This document shows positions 23,764 to 35,036 of a stretch of 64,000 nucleotides of DNA, piece after piece (position 1 is the first letter of the stretch; every line of letters begins with the position of its first letter). Source of the DNA: Prillingera fragicola (Eukaryota; Basidiomycota; Tremellomycetes; Trichosporonales; Trichosporonaceae). The notes under the pieces are model-generated. The model was not told the DNA's origin and made no database searches. It saw nothing but the letters and a program-made list of their open reading frames with translations. The position numbers were made by a program, and so were the translations under genes. Where the stretch lies: positions 1,364,001-1,428,000 of the forward strand of contig BEDY01000002.1 in assembly GCA_002335605.1 (NCBI GenBank). The letters run 5' to 3'.

Positions 23764-24633
23764 CTAGGCATCGACAATACGACGTGTCGTTCTCTTGTAA
23801 TGATAGTATCCGTCACCGGGAGGTATGGGAATGCCTTGGGGCGTGGCTTGCACGGCTTGCATACCAGCAGGGACGGCGGCGCCGGGGGGCCAACCGAGTA
23901 CGCCGACACTGTTATCAGCCAAAGCTGACATGGCATCTGGCCACTCACCCAACAAGGGCAATGGCCGCTGCAAGACCCATCCAAATCGCAGAGCTGGGGA
24001 TGTCAAGTGCTGCCAATGAGGATTCACTTACCCCAAGCGCCCTTCCACATGATCCAGTGCAAACGCCCTTTCCGCAATGCTCCAGCCCAGCAAGGACAAC
24101 AACCACGCAAGTGCCGAAAGCGAAGCGGCCAAGTTCTCTTCATTAGGACGCGTGTTGGTCAGTACTCACAACTCCCACGATAAAAGGCAAACGAAAGCGC
24201 GCGAGCGTGGGAACACTGCGTGCCACCAGCAAGGGAACGATCGACAGCAGCGACACCACGCTGAGAGAAAACGCTGCAATCAGTGACTGTCGTCAGGCCA
24301 ACTCACCAGTTGGCCACAGGTTCATTGCCCGCGTGAGTGAGCGGTTTACTTGGCCACTCCTAGGTATCAGCGTGCGAAGATGGGCGTGCTCACTCATAGC
24401 CGCTCTGGCTACGGGAACAGTAGCCTTCAGTGCACCACCCAAAGGTGCCATAGAAGGTGGACGGCTCCACTACCAAAAAAGCAATTGGGGGTAGAAATGG
24501 AGAGGAAAAGGTAATGAGAATACTGCCGTCAGAAACCCTGGCCCACTTACAGAACTCACAGGAGCACCACTGCCAAAAGGGCCAGCGTAAAAAGAATGAG
24601 GACGTGGATATTGTAAGGAAGTGTTGGAATCAT
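23764..24633 (-). CDS. SUR7/PalI(Rim9)-like tetraspan membrane protein
   Basis: Exons 24633-24560, 24522-24394, 24359-24307, 24273-24170, 24135-24032, 23993-23949, 23908-23764; 217 residues. Four hydrophobic segments are visible: residues ~12-45, then ~85-110 (FSLSVVSLLSIVPLLVA), ~120-140 (NLAASLSALAWLLSLLGW) and ~155-180 (IWMGLAAAIALVGVGVLGW). After the first segment comes FYGTFGWCTEGYC, the extracellular G-x-x-GxC-like motif of the fungal SUR7/PalI family. Members organise plasma-membrane domains or take part in the Rim alkaline-pH sensing complex; which applies here cannot be told. Start chosen as the ATG directly before the first hydrophobic segment. All introns are 33-40 bp; one acceptor is GAG. 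Confidence 0.75.
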
Positions 24634-25134
24634 TTCGTGGTATGGAGAGGAGATGGATATTGCAGACAGTTGCAATAAACAAGAGGACAAGGGTCTTGCC
24701 ATTCTGCGCTTGGACACCATGTTTGGCCATGCAGAACAAACCCGCACAGGGCCCGTGTCCGTCACCGAGCGCTCTGCTCCATTGTGTGTGGGCCGTGTGA
24801 GTGCAGGCCCAATGATGTTGTGAATGGGGGAGATGCATCTAAGGCCACATAACTCTGGCTCGTATTGCCTCTGCGGATTGGAGTATCGCACCTCGCAAAG
24901 AGCTCATACGACAACCTTGTCAGCTTGTCAGATTGAAGAGCACAAGAGTTGTGATTAGAACATTGCGAGGCACAGGCACGCAGTCATAAACAATGCTGTT
25001 TACGTCATTGCCCCCGGGCGCGAAATCGCGTCCCAACCCGGCGGCCATGGATGGATGCTTGCGTCGACTCATGGCTACACTATTGTCACCGCATAGCATC
25101 CTTGACTTTACTCTGTCAGCATGACAATACAGCC
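24634..25134. other. divergent promoter region
   Basis: About 500 bp between the SUR7/PalI-like start (leftward) and the acyltransferase start (rightward). Minus-strand open frames extending upstream of 24633 lack a suitable exon structure and are treated as untranslated. Confidence 0.5.
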
Positions 25135-26462
25135 ATGAGCGTTATTCCTCCTCTATACTCTATTCCCATTTCGAAGCGACCAGGCGGGTACGGCTCGTGG
25201 TACTCCAAGATCCTGTTTCCTTTGATCTTTGACCTTGGACTTCTTGGAATCAATTCGGTCCAGTTCTTGTTCCTCTTCTTGCTCCTCATTCCTGGGGAAA
25301 GAGGAAGAGAGTTTTACAGAAGAGCCATTGACTGGACAAAGGATGGATTCGGGCGCCTGAGTGAGTGTTCCCTCTGGGACTGAGCTAAACTCAGTCATTG
25401 CCATTACTGTCCTATTTGCTCCCACATCTCTGGTCCTCACGACCGACGATGCTTCCTCCCTGCAAAAGCTAGTGGATAGGGACGAGCATGGTAACTTTGT
25501 GCGGGTAAACCTCCCTGATCGCCTAGTCCTCATGGCCAACCATCAGATGCACGGTGACTGGATGTACCTCTGGATTCTTGCTTGCTACAGTGGACACGCC
25601 GAGGGTTTGATCATTCTTCTCAAGGCGAGCCTGAAACATTTGCCGGTCGTTGGTTGGGGAATGGTAAGCTACATATATACACTGTGGCTAACATGTAGCG
25701 CTTTTTTCGCTTCATCTTTCTCAATCGCTCTTGGGCCAGTGATCGAGACCACCTCACAAAGTCTCTGAACAGGCTGTCACGCGATGTCATGAACCCTGCC
25801 GGAGGAAAGCGAGCACCGCTCTGTCTTGTCATCTTCCCCGAAGGAACCATCACAAGTGACGATGAGCGCGCCAAGAGTGCCCGATACGCAAAGCGACAGG
25901 GTATTGACGACTTTGTGGGGGTGCTTCAACCCCGGACAACCGGCATTCTCTTCTGCCTCAGGACGCTGTTGCCAACGATTCCGGACCTACAATTGCTGGA
26001 CGTGACCATTTCCTACCCAGGTGTGCCATTTGGCAAGTATCCGCAAGATTGGTACACCCTGGGTTCGATTTTCTTTCACTCGGTGCCTCCGCCTACAGTG
26101 CGAATGCACCTGAGGTTGTACTCGGACTTGACGTCGCTCGATTGCGAAATCCCATCCCTCAGAGCCGACCCCGTAGATGGACAACCTGGCCTCGCCTCGC
26201 CTGAAGAGTCGGCAGCCTTTGAGCTGTGGCTGCGCAACGTTTGGACTGACAAGGAACGTCGCATCGAGGATCTGAGCAAGCAGCCACCTGATCTTGGCGG
26301 CGAAAATTGCCAAATCTTGCCTGTCTCGCAACTGTGAGTTTGCTAATGTATCAAGACACAACTGACGACAGGTCGGCGAAAGATTGGTTTGCCGCATTTG
26401 GAGGGGGCGGGCTTGGTACGGCCGCTGTGGCCGCCTTTGCAGCACATCGCGCCACTACCTAA
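25135..26462 (+). CDS. PlsC-family acyltransferase (CST26/AGPAT-like)
   Basis: Exons 25135-25360, 25395-25663, 25699-26333, 26372-26462; 406 residues. Membrane-bound lysophospholipid acyltransferase. Seen: N-terminal hydrophobic segments (LIFDLGLLGINSVQFLFLFL and a second after the first intron), the HX4D catalytic motif NHQMHGD, GWGMRFFRFIFLNRSW, and the substrate motif VIFPEGTITSD. Length and the NHQ..GDW pattern fit the lysocardiolipin or lysophosphatidylinositol branch (yeast Cst26, animal AGPAT5/LCLAT1) better than Slc1, which is a different gene here at 59313. Introns are 34-38 bp. The C-terminus ends in a Gly/Ala-rich hydrophobic stretch. Acyl and acceptor specificity is inferred only. 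Confidence 0.87.
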
Positions 26463-26578
26463 TCATGCTTTTGACATGTTGGTTTTGTATTTAATTCATA
26501 CAGTCTCAGAGTTCACAATGCTTGACGGTTATTACAGATGATGATTTAGGGGATGTTTGATTGCAGAGCACAAAAACT

Positions 26579-28177
26579 TTAAAAGGGAGGCTCCTTCGCC
26601 CAGCGCCAAGTGTCAAAGCCACTGAAAGCGGAGGAGCTGCTTGCTCGGCGGCGACGGCTGACGCTGTCTGGGAGCATGTCCCATGACTCGGACTCGGCAG
26701 CAGATTCTTCGTGCGAAAGCTTTGCAGGACAGGAGCGGGCGAGGCAGGACAAAATGTCCAGAATCGAAATGACATATTGCGACGACAAGAGCGTTGGAGG
26801 CGGGACTGGAAGCCCAGTACCCTCTGGCGAGAGAATGGGCGAGGACGGTGGCGAGATCTGTTCAAAGGACGAGACCGGGGACAGGGGTGGTGAGGCAGCA
26901 GGAGGAGTGCGCATAAACACTCGAGAGGACGAAGTTGCCAAGATCAGGTTGGCCGCATGCAGAAGAGTTGTGCTCGGTGTGATTGTGTTGACTGTGTGGT
27001 CAGCACGAGCATTCGTAATGCACCTACCTGGCACCCTCTCCTCGCCACGTTCGCCGCCACGGTGCTCAGCGAGAACATTTTTGCACATGTCTTCTAGATT
27101 CATGCCAAGAGCTTGCTTTCCCTCACTGGGAACGACCAGCTTGGAGCAGTCTGCTGCGGTAACGACCCCGACAAGCGAGCACAGTTCTCCTTCACGGTCG
27201 GGGTCGCCCGTTACCACTCCTAAAGCACCCAGGCCGTTCAGACTCATGATCTGCATGGCGTCGAGAACGGAGGCGTTCACCGGCAACGAGACGAGGGGAT
27301 GCAGGGGTACGTTGACTTCGGAGATTGGCATCCTCAACAAATGAGGCGGCTGCCGGGTAAGGTATGCCAGCAGAGTGGACGCAGCCAGGATAGTCGGAGG
27401 CTGCGAAGTAATGACCACGCGGTGCACGCCTGATGCGAACATGGGAAGAAGGCGCCGCAGAGGCGTGTCCGGAGGGAACATGTTGCAGGGGTTCTTTCCA
27501 GAAATGTCTGTTATGTTAGCTGTTACCTTGCTTTGGCGACATACCGCACACGCTTCCCACACCAAGCCGAATACCCCGTCGCAAATAATTGACGACCTCG
27601 CGAGAGCGGTCGTCCAGATTGTTTGGCGCTGCTTTGGCGCCAGCCATTAGAACCAACAGCAGAATAGAGTTGAGGTCGGCAAACTGCAGTCAGCGGAATT
27701 CTGATCATCACTCACGTCAAAGAGCCCGTACCCTCCTCCCGTCTGGATGAGAAGGCAAGGTAGATCGCTCTTGATAAGAATCTCGGTTGCCTTTTCAAGA
27801 CTAGTGTCACCCGGCACTACTGTTACAACAGTTCCCTTGGCAATACTAGCGGCTGTAAGGTCCAGCCAGCTGTCAGAATCGTCTGCTGAAGTAGGTCCGA
27901 GGATGAATGAGTTGCTTAAGGAGGCCGAGCCGCTAAACGAGCCCGACGCCTTGTGGCCATGACCCCACATCCTGGGAGACAAGGACGCGAAATCAGAGCC
28001 AAAAGATCCACTGTGAACACTGATACTGCCATGGCGCTGTGGGACAGGCAGCGGCACGGCGCGAGGTGAACCGACAATCGGACGAGACGGGGTCTTGGCC
28101 AGTTGCAAAGAGGGGCGGCGAGTGACGGACGAGGAGGATGAAGAAGAAGGGGGAGCAAGATTGGTTGGAGAAGCCAT
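26579..28177 (-). CDS. SDS23: SDS23-like CBS-domain protein
   Basis: Exons 28177-27716, 27683-27545, 27507-27028, 26991-26579; 497 residues. SDS23/Moc1 proteins have paired CBS domains, resemble AMPK gamma subunits, and restrain PP2A-type phosphatases for mitotic entry and glucose response. Seen: VVTVVPGDTSLEKATEILIKS (first CBS), the family marker FDFADLNSILLLVL, SGVHRVVITS, the third CBS VSLPVNASVLDAMQIM with LGALGVV, and VVTAADCSKLVVPSE. N- and C-termini are Ser-rich. Intron 27715-27684 is only 32 bp, the shortest I modelled. Intron 27027-26992 is 36 bp and stop-free. Convergent with the acyltransferase, 116 bp apart. Confidence 0.87.
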
Positions 28178-28487
28178 GACGTGGTCGACAAGGTCGGGCC
28201 ACCGTGAGCAATGCAAAGGTCGTGTGCTGGCTCAACGTTGTAGAGGAGCTGTTGGTGAGTGAATGGTAGTTGGGGAGATGGTTGGTCGGCTTCCCAGCTG
28301 ACTGGGCGTCGTCCCTTACGAGCCAGGTCCGGTCGCCTGTATGCAGTGGCGCTGACAATATATCGGTCACCTGACCGGTCCAGCATTATCCGCTATTTCC
28401 CGCATGACCACATGCGTGCATAATCTACTGGAGGAAGTCACTGATCATTGAGAACAACAATGCTACAGGAAAGGGGTTGCATCACAG
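28178..28487. other. intergenic, no gene seen
   Basis: 310 bp between the SDS23 start and the stop of the next minus-strand gene. It presumably holds the SDS23 promoter; nothing further is recognisable. Confidence 0.5.
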
Positions 28488-29724
28488 CTAAGACTCGCGA
28501 CGCCCGGGGCAAGCCATTGGCCTGCTCCGCGCGACAGCACCGTCTGCAGAAACTGTCGCGCGCATCGGAGCGCTGACGGCCCGAGAGCCCAACGACTTTG
28601 CGCGACCCAGGCCTGGACCTGCACATTCGGTCTCCAAAGAGGGGCTCCCGCCGTCAGTACCATCGACTGGAGTGAGTGCAAACGACGGACGGCGAAAGGA
28701 CGGCAGGTGCTCAGATGCGCGGCGCAGAATCTTGCGAACACCATCTCCCAGCGATGCGGCCGAAGCTGGAGCATCCTCAGAGCAGTCGTCGTCGATTACA
28801 GCGCTCTCATCAGGCGCCCCATCCGGCTCCTCTTTGGCGGTATGCTTATTGTGGTCGGCATCTTCTTCTTCCTCGTCTCCTTCTTCTACCTCTTCTTCGT
28901 CCTCCTCTTCTTCCTCGTCGTCATCAGAGTCATGCTTTGACGGTGCAGGACTGCCAGCGCGACCTTCGCGAGGGCCTGGCGGTGCCGAACGTGACGAGCG
29001 ACTGTCAGAAGGGGGTGGAGGACTACAGTGTCGGGAGCAACTTTCGTGATCGTGCCCTGCTGCCGAGTCCACCCGGACGTGTCCTCGACCACGCGTAGGA
29101 GACGCTGGCCGAGGGGACATGGACAGCGAACGCGTTTGGGCGCTAGCTTGTACCGCGCGTGTACGCGCTCGTTCCATAGCCTCCTTATGAGCCTGCAGCA
29201 TAAATGCTGGCTCATCGTCGTCGGAGAACCCATCCTCGGAATCCTCTACGTAGCCGGGATCTGTAGAGTTGCCTTCGGCGTCGAGCAACTCGTCACGAGC
29301 AGGTGGGACCGGTCGTTCGGGTTCACGATGGTTTGCGACCGCAAACTTCAGAGCTCGGTTAGAATGAACCAGCTTTGATCAGCACTGTTGACGGCCACAT
29401 TCTCACCTCTGGCTTCTCGGGGCTGGACGGCAGTGGAACCTTCGGAAGAATGGCTGCCATGGGTAGGTGGAACGGCTCAGCGTCCGAACCGATACTACCG
29501 CGCCGCAGAATAGAAACCGGATCGTGCGCCCTCGGGCTCGAAAAGGTCGTTGAGGGTGTTGATGATGAAGCTGATGTGTAGCCGTTCACTGCCAACCTCG
29601 GGGCGTGATCGGACAGCATTGAGCTTAGAAGCGACAAGGGTCGCGGTTGGTCATGCCCGTCACTCACAGCCTCGCTGTCTGAGCCTGGTGGCGGCGAAAC
29701 TGGCTGCTTTGTAAAGTCGACCAT
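28488..29724 (-). CDS. acidic, serine-rich protein of unknown function
   Basis: Exons 29724-29407 and 29372-28488; 400 residues. The short 34-bp intron uses an AAG acceptor. I do not recognise the family. Seen: Ser/Pro-rich N-terminus, then LVHSNRALKFAV, a short helical block with EPAFMLQAHKEAMERARTR, an Asp/Glu-only run of about 40 residues (DDDEEEEEDEEEVEEGDEEE), and a basic/Ser-rich end with GDGVRKILRRASEHLPSFRR. The layout (disordered, alternating acidic and basic blocks, one helix) suggests a regulatory or chromatin/nucleolar scaffold, but this is inference. Most of the acidic run comes from GAA/GAG/GAC repeats. It is divergent from VCX1. Confidence 0.7.
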
Positions 29725-30535
29725 GTCGTGATGAATAAAGAATTATAGATCCAGCGTTCGAGAGAGTGAGGAATTACAAACAGAGAAGCATTATTGAGAG
29801 GTCGAAGCAGGGTGATGCCAGGCAGCGCAGCGTCGGCGACGGGAGTGTGAATGTATGAACTGACTGTTGAAAGACGCCTGTCACTGCCTGCAGCTGCTTG
29901 CAGTCGAGGAGGGCATTGGGTTGGGAATGGAGGTTGATGAAGTGTTGAACCAAGAGGAAAGGACTACGGACAGGGCAGTAGGGATGACAAGTGGCGACCG
30001 AGCCGAGCACCCTGTGCGGGGCGATGCGGGGGGTGAGGTATGCGCTGAACGCCGCATCCGTGGGCGTTTATTGACCCCGTCATCGAAAGCGGCTGTAGTG
30101 ACTGGCTTTCCTGACCTTCCCGCCTGCCCGCCAGTGCCAGCTGCCAGCGCGGTGTTTCTCACAGGATCACAAGCTCTAGCCGGATCCATACATCTGCTTG
30201 CTCTGGTACGCGTGCGGTGTGAGGTCTGTGGATCTGTGGCCACCGCCCATGGCCCGTGACCCACGGCCACGGATCAGCTTGCAAGCAACGTCGCTACGTC
30301 GTTTACTGCCCTGGCCCTGTATGAGCTGCACCAATGGAAACCGAAATGGTGCCGCTTTCCCTCTTGCCAAGCCCCCCTGTTTGGGTCTGGTCCCGGCGTC
30401 ACACATGGGTGTTGGTTGGTCCAGGCGCAACGGATCTCTGGAGCTCTGGATGACGTTCGGTCCGGCCATCTTCATTCACCTCATGCACCTCGTCTCTTGT
30501 AACACGTTCAACTCTACCCATCCACTCATTAAACC
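29725..30535. other. 811-bp divergent intergenic region
   Basis: Lies between the unknown acidic gene (leftward) and VCX1 (rightward). It has several frames of 100-150 codons on both strands, but all are GC-biased shadows without motifs or splice structure. It probably holds both promoters. I see no tRNA or repeat in it. Confidence 0.5.
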
Positions 30536-32002
30536 ATGCCTCCTCACGAATCCACCCCGCTGCTGTCGGCGACCCCTGGTCGCCGCTACGATGCATTCAA
30601 TCCCATCAAGTCGACCAACTACCTTCTGTTTGGCTCGTGGCTCAACCTCATGCTGATCGCCGTCCCTCTCGCCTTGATCGCCGAGCACCTCGAATGGAGA
30701 CCTGCCACCCGCTTTGTGATCTCCTTCATCTCTATCGTCCCCCTTGCCAAGGTGAGTCGATTGTAGAAACGCCTCTGCCATCCAAACAGATGGATGGATG
30801 GATGGATGGATGGATGGATGGATGGATGGATGGATGGATGGATGGATGGGTGGATGCTACCGCCACCTTTCGTCTACTAACGACATAGCTTCTTGGCGAT
30901 GCCACTGAGCAGCTCTCCATGAAGATGGGTCAAACCATTGGCGGTCTTCTCAACGCCACGTGAGCATGCGCATGCGATGCACTGGCTAATATCTAGCTTT
31001 GGCAATGCCATCGAACTTATTGTCGCCATCGCGGCCCTTCTGCAGAACCAGCTCCGCCTTGTTCAGACGTCGCTCCTCGGCAGTGTTCTGTCAAACCTTC
31101 TCCTCGTGCTGGGCATGAGTTTCTTTGCGTATGTCCTCTTCTTAGGGTGCCACTGACATTTAGTTCTGGTTTCTTCTTTTACGAGTCGACCTTTCAGGTT
31201 ACTGCTGCGCAGGCAAGCTCGTCTCTCATGACTCTTGCGACTATTACTCTCATTCTGCCCGCGGCCTGTGAGTTTGACATGGTCTGGGCACTACTGACAG
31301 CCAGACCACGCGTCCGAGTCTGACAGCGACTCTTGGTTTGGCGCGTCAAAGCCCCCCATCGACGAGCCCAACCAGCACGGCCTCCTCATCCTCTCGCGCG
31401 GCACTTCCATAATTCTCCTGGCAACATACCTTGCTTACCTCGTGTTCCAGCTCCGCACCCACTCCGGTCTCTTTGAGGCTGAGGAGGAGGAGGAGGAGGT
31501 TGCCGACATGGACCAGTGGAGCGCTGGCATGTGGCTCTGCATCATCACCATTGTCACCGCCTTTTGCGCCGACGTGCTCGTCGGAAGCATTGACGAGACT
31601 GCTACTGAGTGGAATATTCCCAAGAAGTAGGTGCTGCCTTTAAGAACCGCATTGACCGTACACAGGTTCATTGGCCTCATTCTCCTGCCTCTCGTCGGTA
31701 ACGCTGCCGAACACGTCACGTCAATCTGGATGGCCTGCAAGGGCAAGATGGAGCTGACCATTGGTGTCGCCGTTGGGTCGAGTATCCAGATTGCGGCTGG
31801 TATGATCCCCCTCCTCGTCCTCATCGCTTGGCCTCTCCAGAAGGACCTTACCCTGTTCTTTGCCAACTTTGAGACCATTGTCATGTTTGTCTCGGTCATG
31901 CTCGTCAACCTACTTCTCCAGGACGGCCGCACCAACTACATGGAAGGTCTGATGCTCATTGCCCTGTACCTTGTCATTGCCCTCAGTTACATTGTGTCGT
32001 AA
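30536..32002 (+). CDS. VCX1: vacuolar calcium/proton exchanger VCX1
   Basis: Exons 30536-30751, 30889-30959, 30997-31128, 31164-31267, 31305-31626, 31666-32002; 393 residues. CaCA-superfamily antiporter moving Ca2+ into the vacuole in exchange for H+. Both alpha repeats are intact: [18 protein letters not shown] and [18 protein letters not shown], each with the essential Glu in GNxxE. About eleven hydrophobic segments are visible. Between the halves there is the usual acidic loop ([15 protein letters not shown]). The first intron is 137 bp because it contains a 61-bp GATG microsatellite; the other introns are 35-39 bp. Confidence 0.95.
30789..30849 (+). repeat. (GATG)15 microsatellite in VCX1 intron 1
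   Basis: Perfect period-4 repeat of about 15 units inside the first VCX1 intron, followed by one interrupted unit. Length variation between strains is expected. Confidence 0.95.
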
Positions 32003-32333
32003 GAACAGATACTGCCGGCGCTTGTTCGCCGAGCCGTATGCAACTCAGAACTGCAGTGGCCATAAACGACGCCGCTATGTGGAGTCTTTATAGATATCCA
32101 TGCACATTTGTCCCTGCACCTCACCACTTTGCGCTTTGTTACTACGAAGCTGGCTGCCACTATCCTCCTATCATAATGACGTGTCGATCATTTCTTTGAT
32201 CAATCAAGCTCCGGCCTAGTGCCGCACCGTATCGGCAAATCCAATGCCGACCAACCGTCGTTGCTGAATTGCTCGTCTGATCGTCTGCCCAAGTCCTTTG
32301 CTCGACACAACCAACATTAACACTCCGCAAGTC
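32003..32333. other. intergenic, no gene seen
   Basis: About 330 bp between VCX1 and the LEU5-like carrier, both reading right. It contains the promoter of the carrier; nothing else is recognisable. Confidence 0.5.
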
Positions 32334-33615
32334 ATGGGCACTCGCCCTCCAGGGGACGCCGTGTTCCCAAACTCACCTGGAACTCTCACAAGGCTGTGGC
32401 AGGAGAGCCGGCACCGCGCAAAGACAGACAAGACTAGCTGGGACTATGGTGAGTCATCTTCATCACGCACTTCACCCCAGCTCACACTCCTCTAGTCATT
32501 AGCAGCGGTGTTGTAGGAGGAATAGCAGGATGTGTGGTTAGTGCAAGGTTGCGGCAGCCCGGAAAAAGTGCTCACTCGCGCACAGGCAAAGACTGCCATT
32601 GCTCCACTTGATCGCGTAAAGATCCTGTTCCAGACGTCCAACGCCGACTTTCGCAAGTTTGCCGGTGAGTACACGTGGTGCAGAGCTCTCGCCTTACCTT
32701 CAGGCTCTCCAGCAGGATTGCTACACGCTACCGCGCAAATCTACAGGACCGGGGGAGTCCGAGGATTGTTGCAAGGCCATTCCGCGACATTGTTGCGCGT
32801 CTTTCCTTATGCCGGTATCAAGTTCATGTTCTACGACTGGATTGAAAAGGTACCATCATAATTATATCAACACGCTGATAGCAGATTGTTATTCCCACAC
32901 CGGACAAGATGACCCCCGGGCGCTACTTTGTGTCGGGAGCTTCAGCAGGTGAGCGCCGACGCCGTTGTATTGCTGACGGAAGGTGTCGCCGCGGTCCTGT
33001 GCACTTACCCTATGGAACTCATTCGCGTTCGCATGGCATACCAGACATCTGCCTCGGAAAAACCATCATTGATAAAGGCAATCAAGACAATATACCACGA
33101 AACGGCCAATGCCCGCAACCCGGCGTCCGTCAGCGATGTTTCGAAATTCACTCGCTCGCTGCCCTTTTACCCATTCTACCGTGGGTTCTCAATCACCCTC
33201 ATTGGAATGGTGCCCTATGCCGGTGTTTCCTTCCTCACATATGGAACTCTCAAGAAAAAGCTGCCAATCTACTATCCCTACCTGCAGAGCCACCCCACAC
33301 AGCGGGACCTCGGCTGCGGTGCAGTTGCGGGGCTAGTAAGCCAGACAGCAAGCTACCCGTTTGAGGTGATTCGTCGTCGCATGCAGGTTGGAGGAGCAGG
33401 TGGAGGAGCAGGTATCTCATGGAGGCAGTCCATTAATGCAATCTACGCCTCCCGCGGATGGAGGGGATTCTTTGTTGGCTTGAGCATTGGTTACATCAAG
33501 GTCATTCCAATGACAAGGTGAGTCGCCCGTGTGCTTTTTTCATCGAACAACGTTGACATGTCCCAGTATATCGTTTGCCACTTGGCAACTTTTGAAACGC
33601 ATGTTGGATTTGTAG
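32334..33615 (+). CDS. LEU5: mitochondrial carrier, LEU5 (CoA transport) type
   Basis: Exons 32334-32448, 32496-32536, 32586-32664, 32704-32849, 32885-32948, 32983-33517, 33567-33615; 342 residues. Three carrier repeats with PX[DE]XX[KR] signatures: APLDRVKILFQ, YPMELIRVRM and YPFEVIRRRM, and six membrane helices. The first motif with KILFQTSN and the FYRGFSITLIGMVPYAGVSF region match Leu5/SLC25A16/SLC25A42-type carriers, which import coenzyme A or its precursor. The last exon (IS FATWQLLKRMLDL) is 49 nt and supplies the sixth helix end. Introns are 34-49 bp. The exact substrate is inferred from family. Confidence 0.88.
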
Positions 33616-33857
33616 CAACAGTTGGCATACTAGACACATTACATATGCACCACAGAATAGTGCATTGCACAGGGAGGGTACAACGGACAAACGTACAAGT
33701 GCCCTTGCTGCACCATGTGCGGGTATGCGGGCGTAGATCAATCGTCATCACGTGATATTGTCTCGGCTATTGTCGGGTCTCACCAGACTGTCGACTTATC
33801 GTCCATTAAAAGTCCATCCTCAGCGAGCGCTTGTTTGCAGTCATCCACTACGCAACA

Positions 33858-35036
33858 ATGTTCGCGCTCAAGTCGGCACGTGCCGTCCCCAGGATCTCCG
33901 CTGCTAGGCCGCGATTTCTGTCCACTGCCCGCCCTCGGGTTCTGATGCTGGACCCTATAAACCTGGCCCACGACGAGCTCGCCGATCTGGAGAAGGCCGC
34001 GACTCTGATTGTCAGTTGTCGCTCAGATATGAAGGCATGGTCTGACCTATAGCCACTGAACAGTGCCGACCGATCATCCTTTGTCAAGGACCTGAAGGGG
34101 GACTACAAGGATGTTTCTGGCATCTACAGGCATTTCAAAGGCACCGGGTCCATCAACGTATGTCTTGGTGTGCACTGCCACGGCTGACCTGTAGGTCACT
34201 GGAAGGTTTGACGAAGAGCTCGTGGCCCAGCTTCCTGCTAGCCTTCGCTTCATCACGTCCAACGGGGCTGGTTACGATCAGAGTGGGTTTGATACCATCT
34301 CGCTCGCTAACTTGCAGTCTCTGTTGGCCCTTGCACTGCTCGAGGCATTCAGGTATCCAACGTTCCCGACCTCGTCAACGATGCTACAGCCGACACTGCC
34401 ATTTTCCTGCTTCTCGGTGCTCTCAGGCAGTTCAATGTGGCTCTTACCCAGGCCCAGGCTGGCAACTTTCACAAAAACCTGCCCTTGTCCAACGACCCTA
34501 ACGGCAAGGTTCTCGGCATCCTCGGAATGGGTGGTATTGGACGAGCCATGGCCAAGCGGGCGCGCGCTCTGGGCATGACCATTCAGTACCACAACCGAAA
34601 TCAACTCTCTGCTGATCTCGAGCAAGGAGCCCAGTATGTGTCCCGCGATGAGCTTCTTGCATCGTCCGATGTGGTCTCCCTCAACCTGCCCCTCAACGCT
34701 GCCACCAAGCACTCGGTGTCTACAGCTGAATTCAAGGCAATGAAGCCGACAGCTGTCCTGATCAACACTGCCCGCGGACCCGTTGTCGACGAGCAAGCTC
34801 TCATCACTGCTCTTACCTCTGGCGAGATTGCAGCGGCAGGATTGGACGTGTACGAGAACGAGCCTTCCATTCCTGAAGCACTTCTCAAACACCCTCGCGC
34901 AATGTGCCTCCCCCACGTGGGCACTCTGTCCTATGAGACTCAGAAAGGAATGGAGGCGTTTTGCATTCGTAACCTTATGGCTGGCCTGTCTACCGGTCAG
35001 CTTGCACACGTCGTTCCCGAGCAGAGGAAAACATAG
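33858..35036 (+). CDS. GOR1: D-2-hydroxyacid dehydrogenase (glyoxylate reductase type)
   Basis: Exons 33858-34010, 34053-34157, 34195-34282, 34318-35036; 354 residues. NAD(P)H-dependent reductase of 2-oxoacids such as glyoxylate or hydroxypyruvate. Seen: Rossmann motif VLGILGMGGIGRAMAKRA, LNLPLNAATKHSVSTAEF, catalytic Arg in NTARGPVVDE, Glu in DVYENEPSIPE and His in LPHVGTLSYET. The N-terminus (MFALKSARAVPRISAARPR) is Arg/Ser/Ala-rich and lacks acidic residues, so a mitochondrial presequence is likely. NADPH or NADH preference cannot be set confidently (NHRNQ-like loop: HNRNQLS). Introns are 35-42 bp. Confidence 0.9.

Noticed and set aside
26610..27344. 244-codon plus-strand open frame
   Set aside because: Shadow of the SDS23 CBS exon, which has clear family motifs on the other strand.
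28840..28940. CTT/CTC repeat as a microsatellite
   Set aside because: It is the coding strand complement of the Asp/Glu run in the acidic unknown protein, so it is explained by codons.
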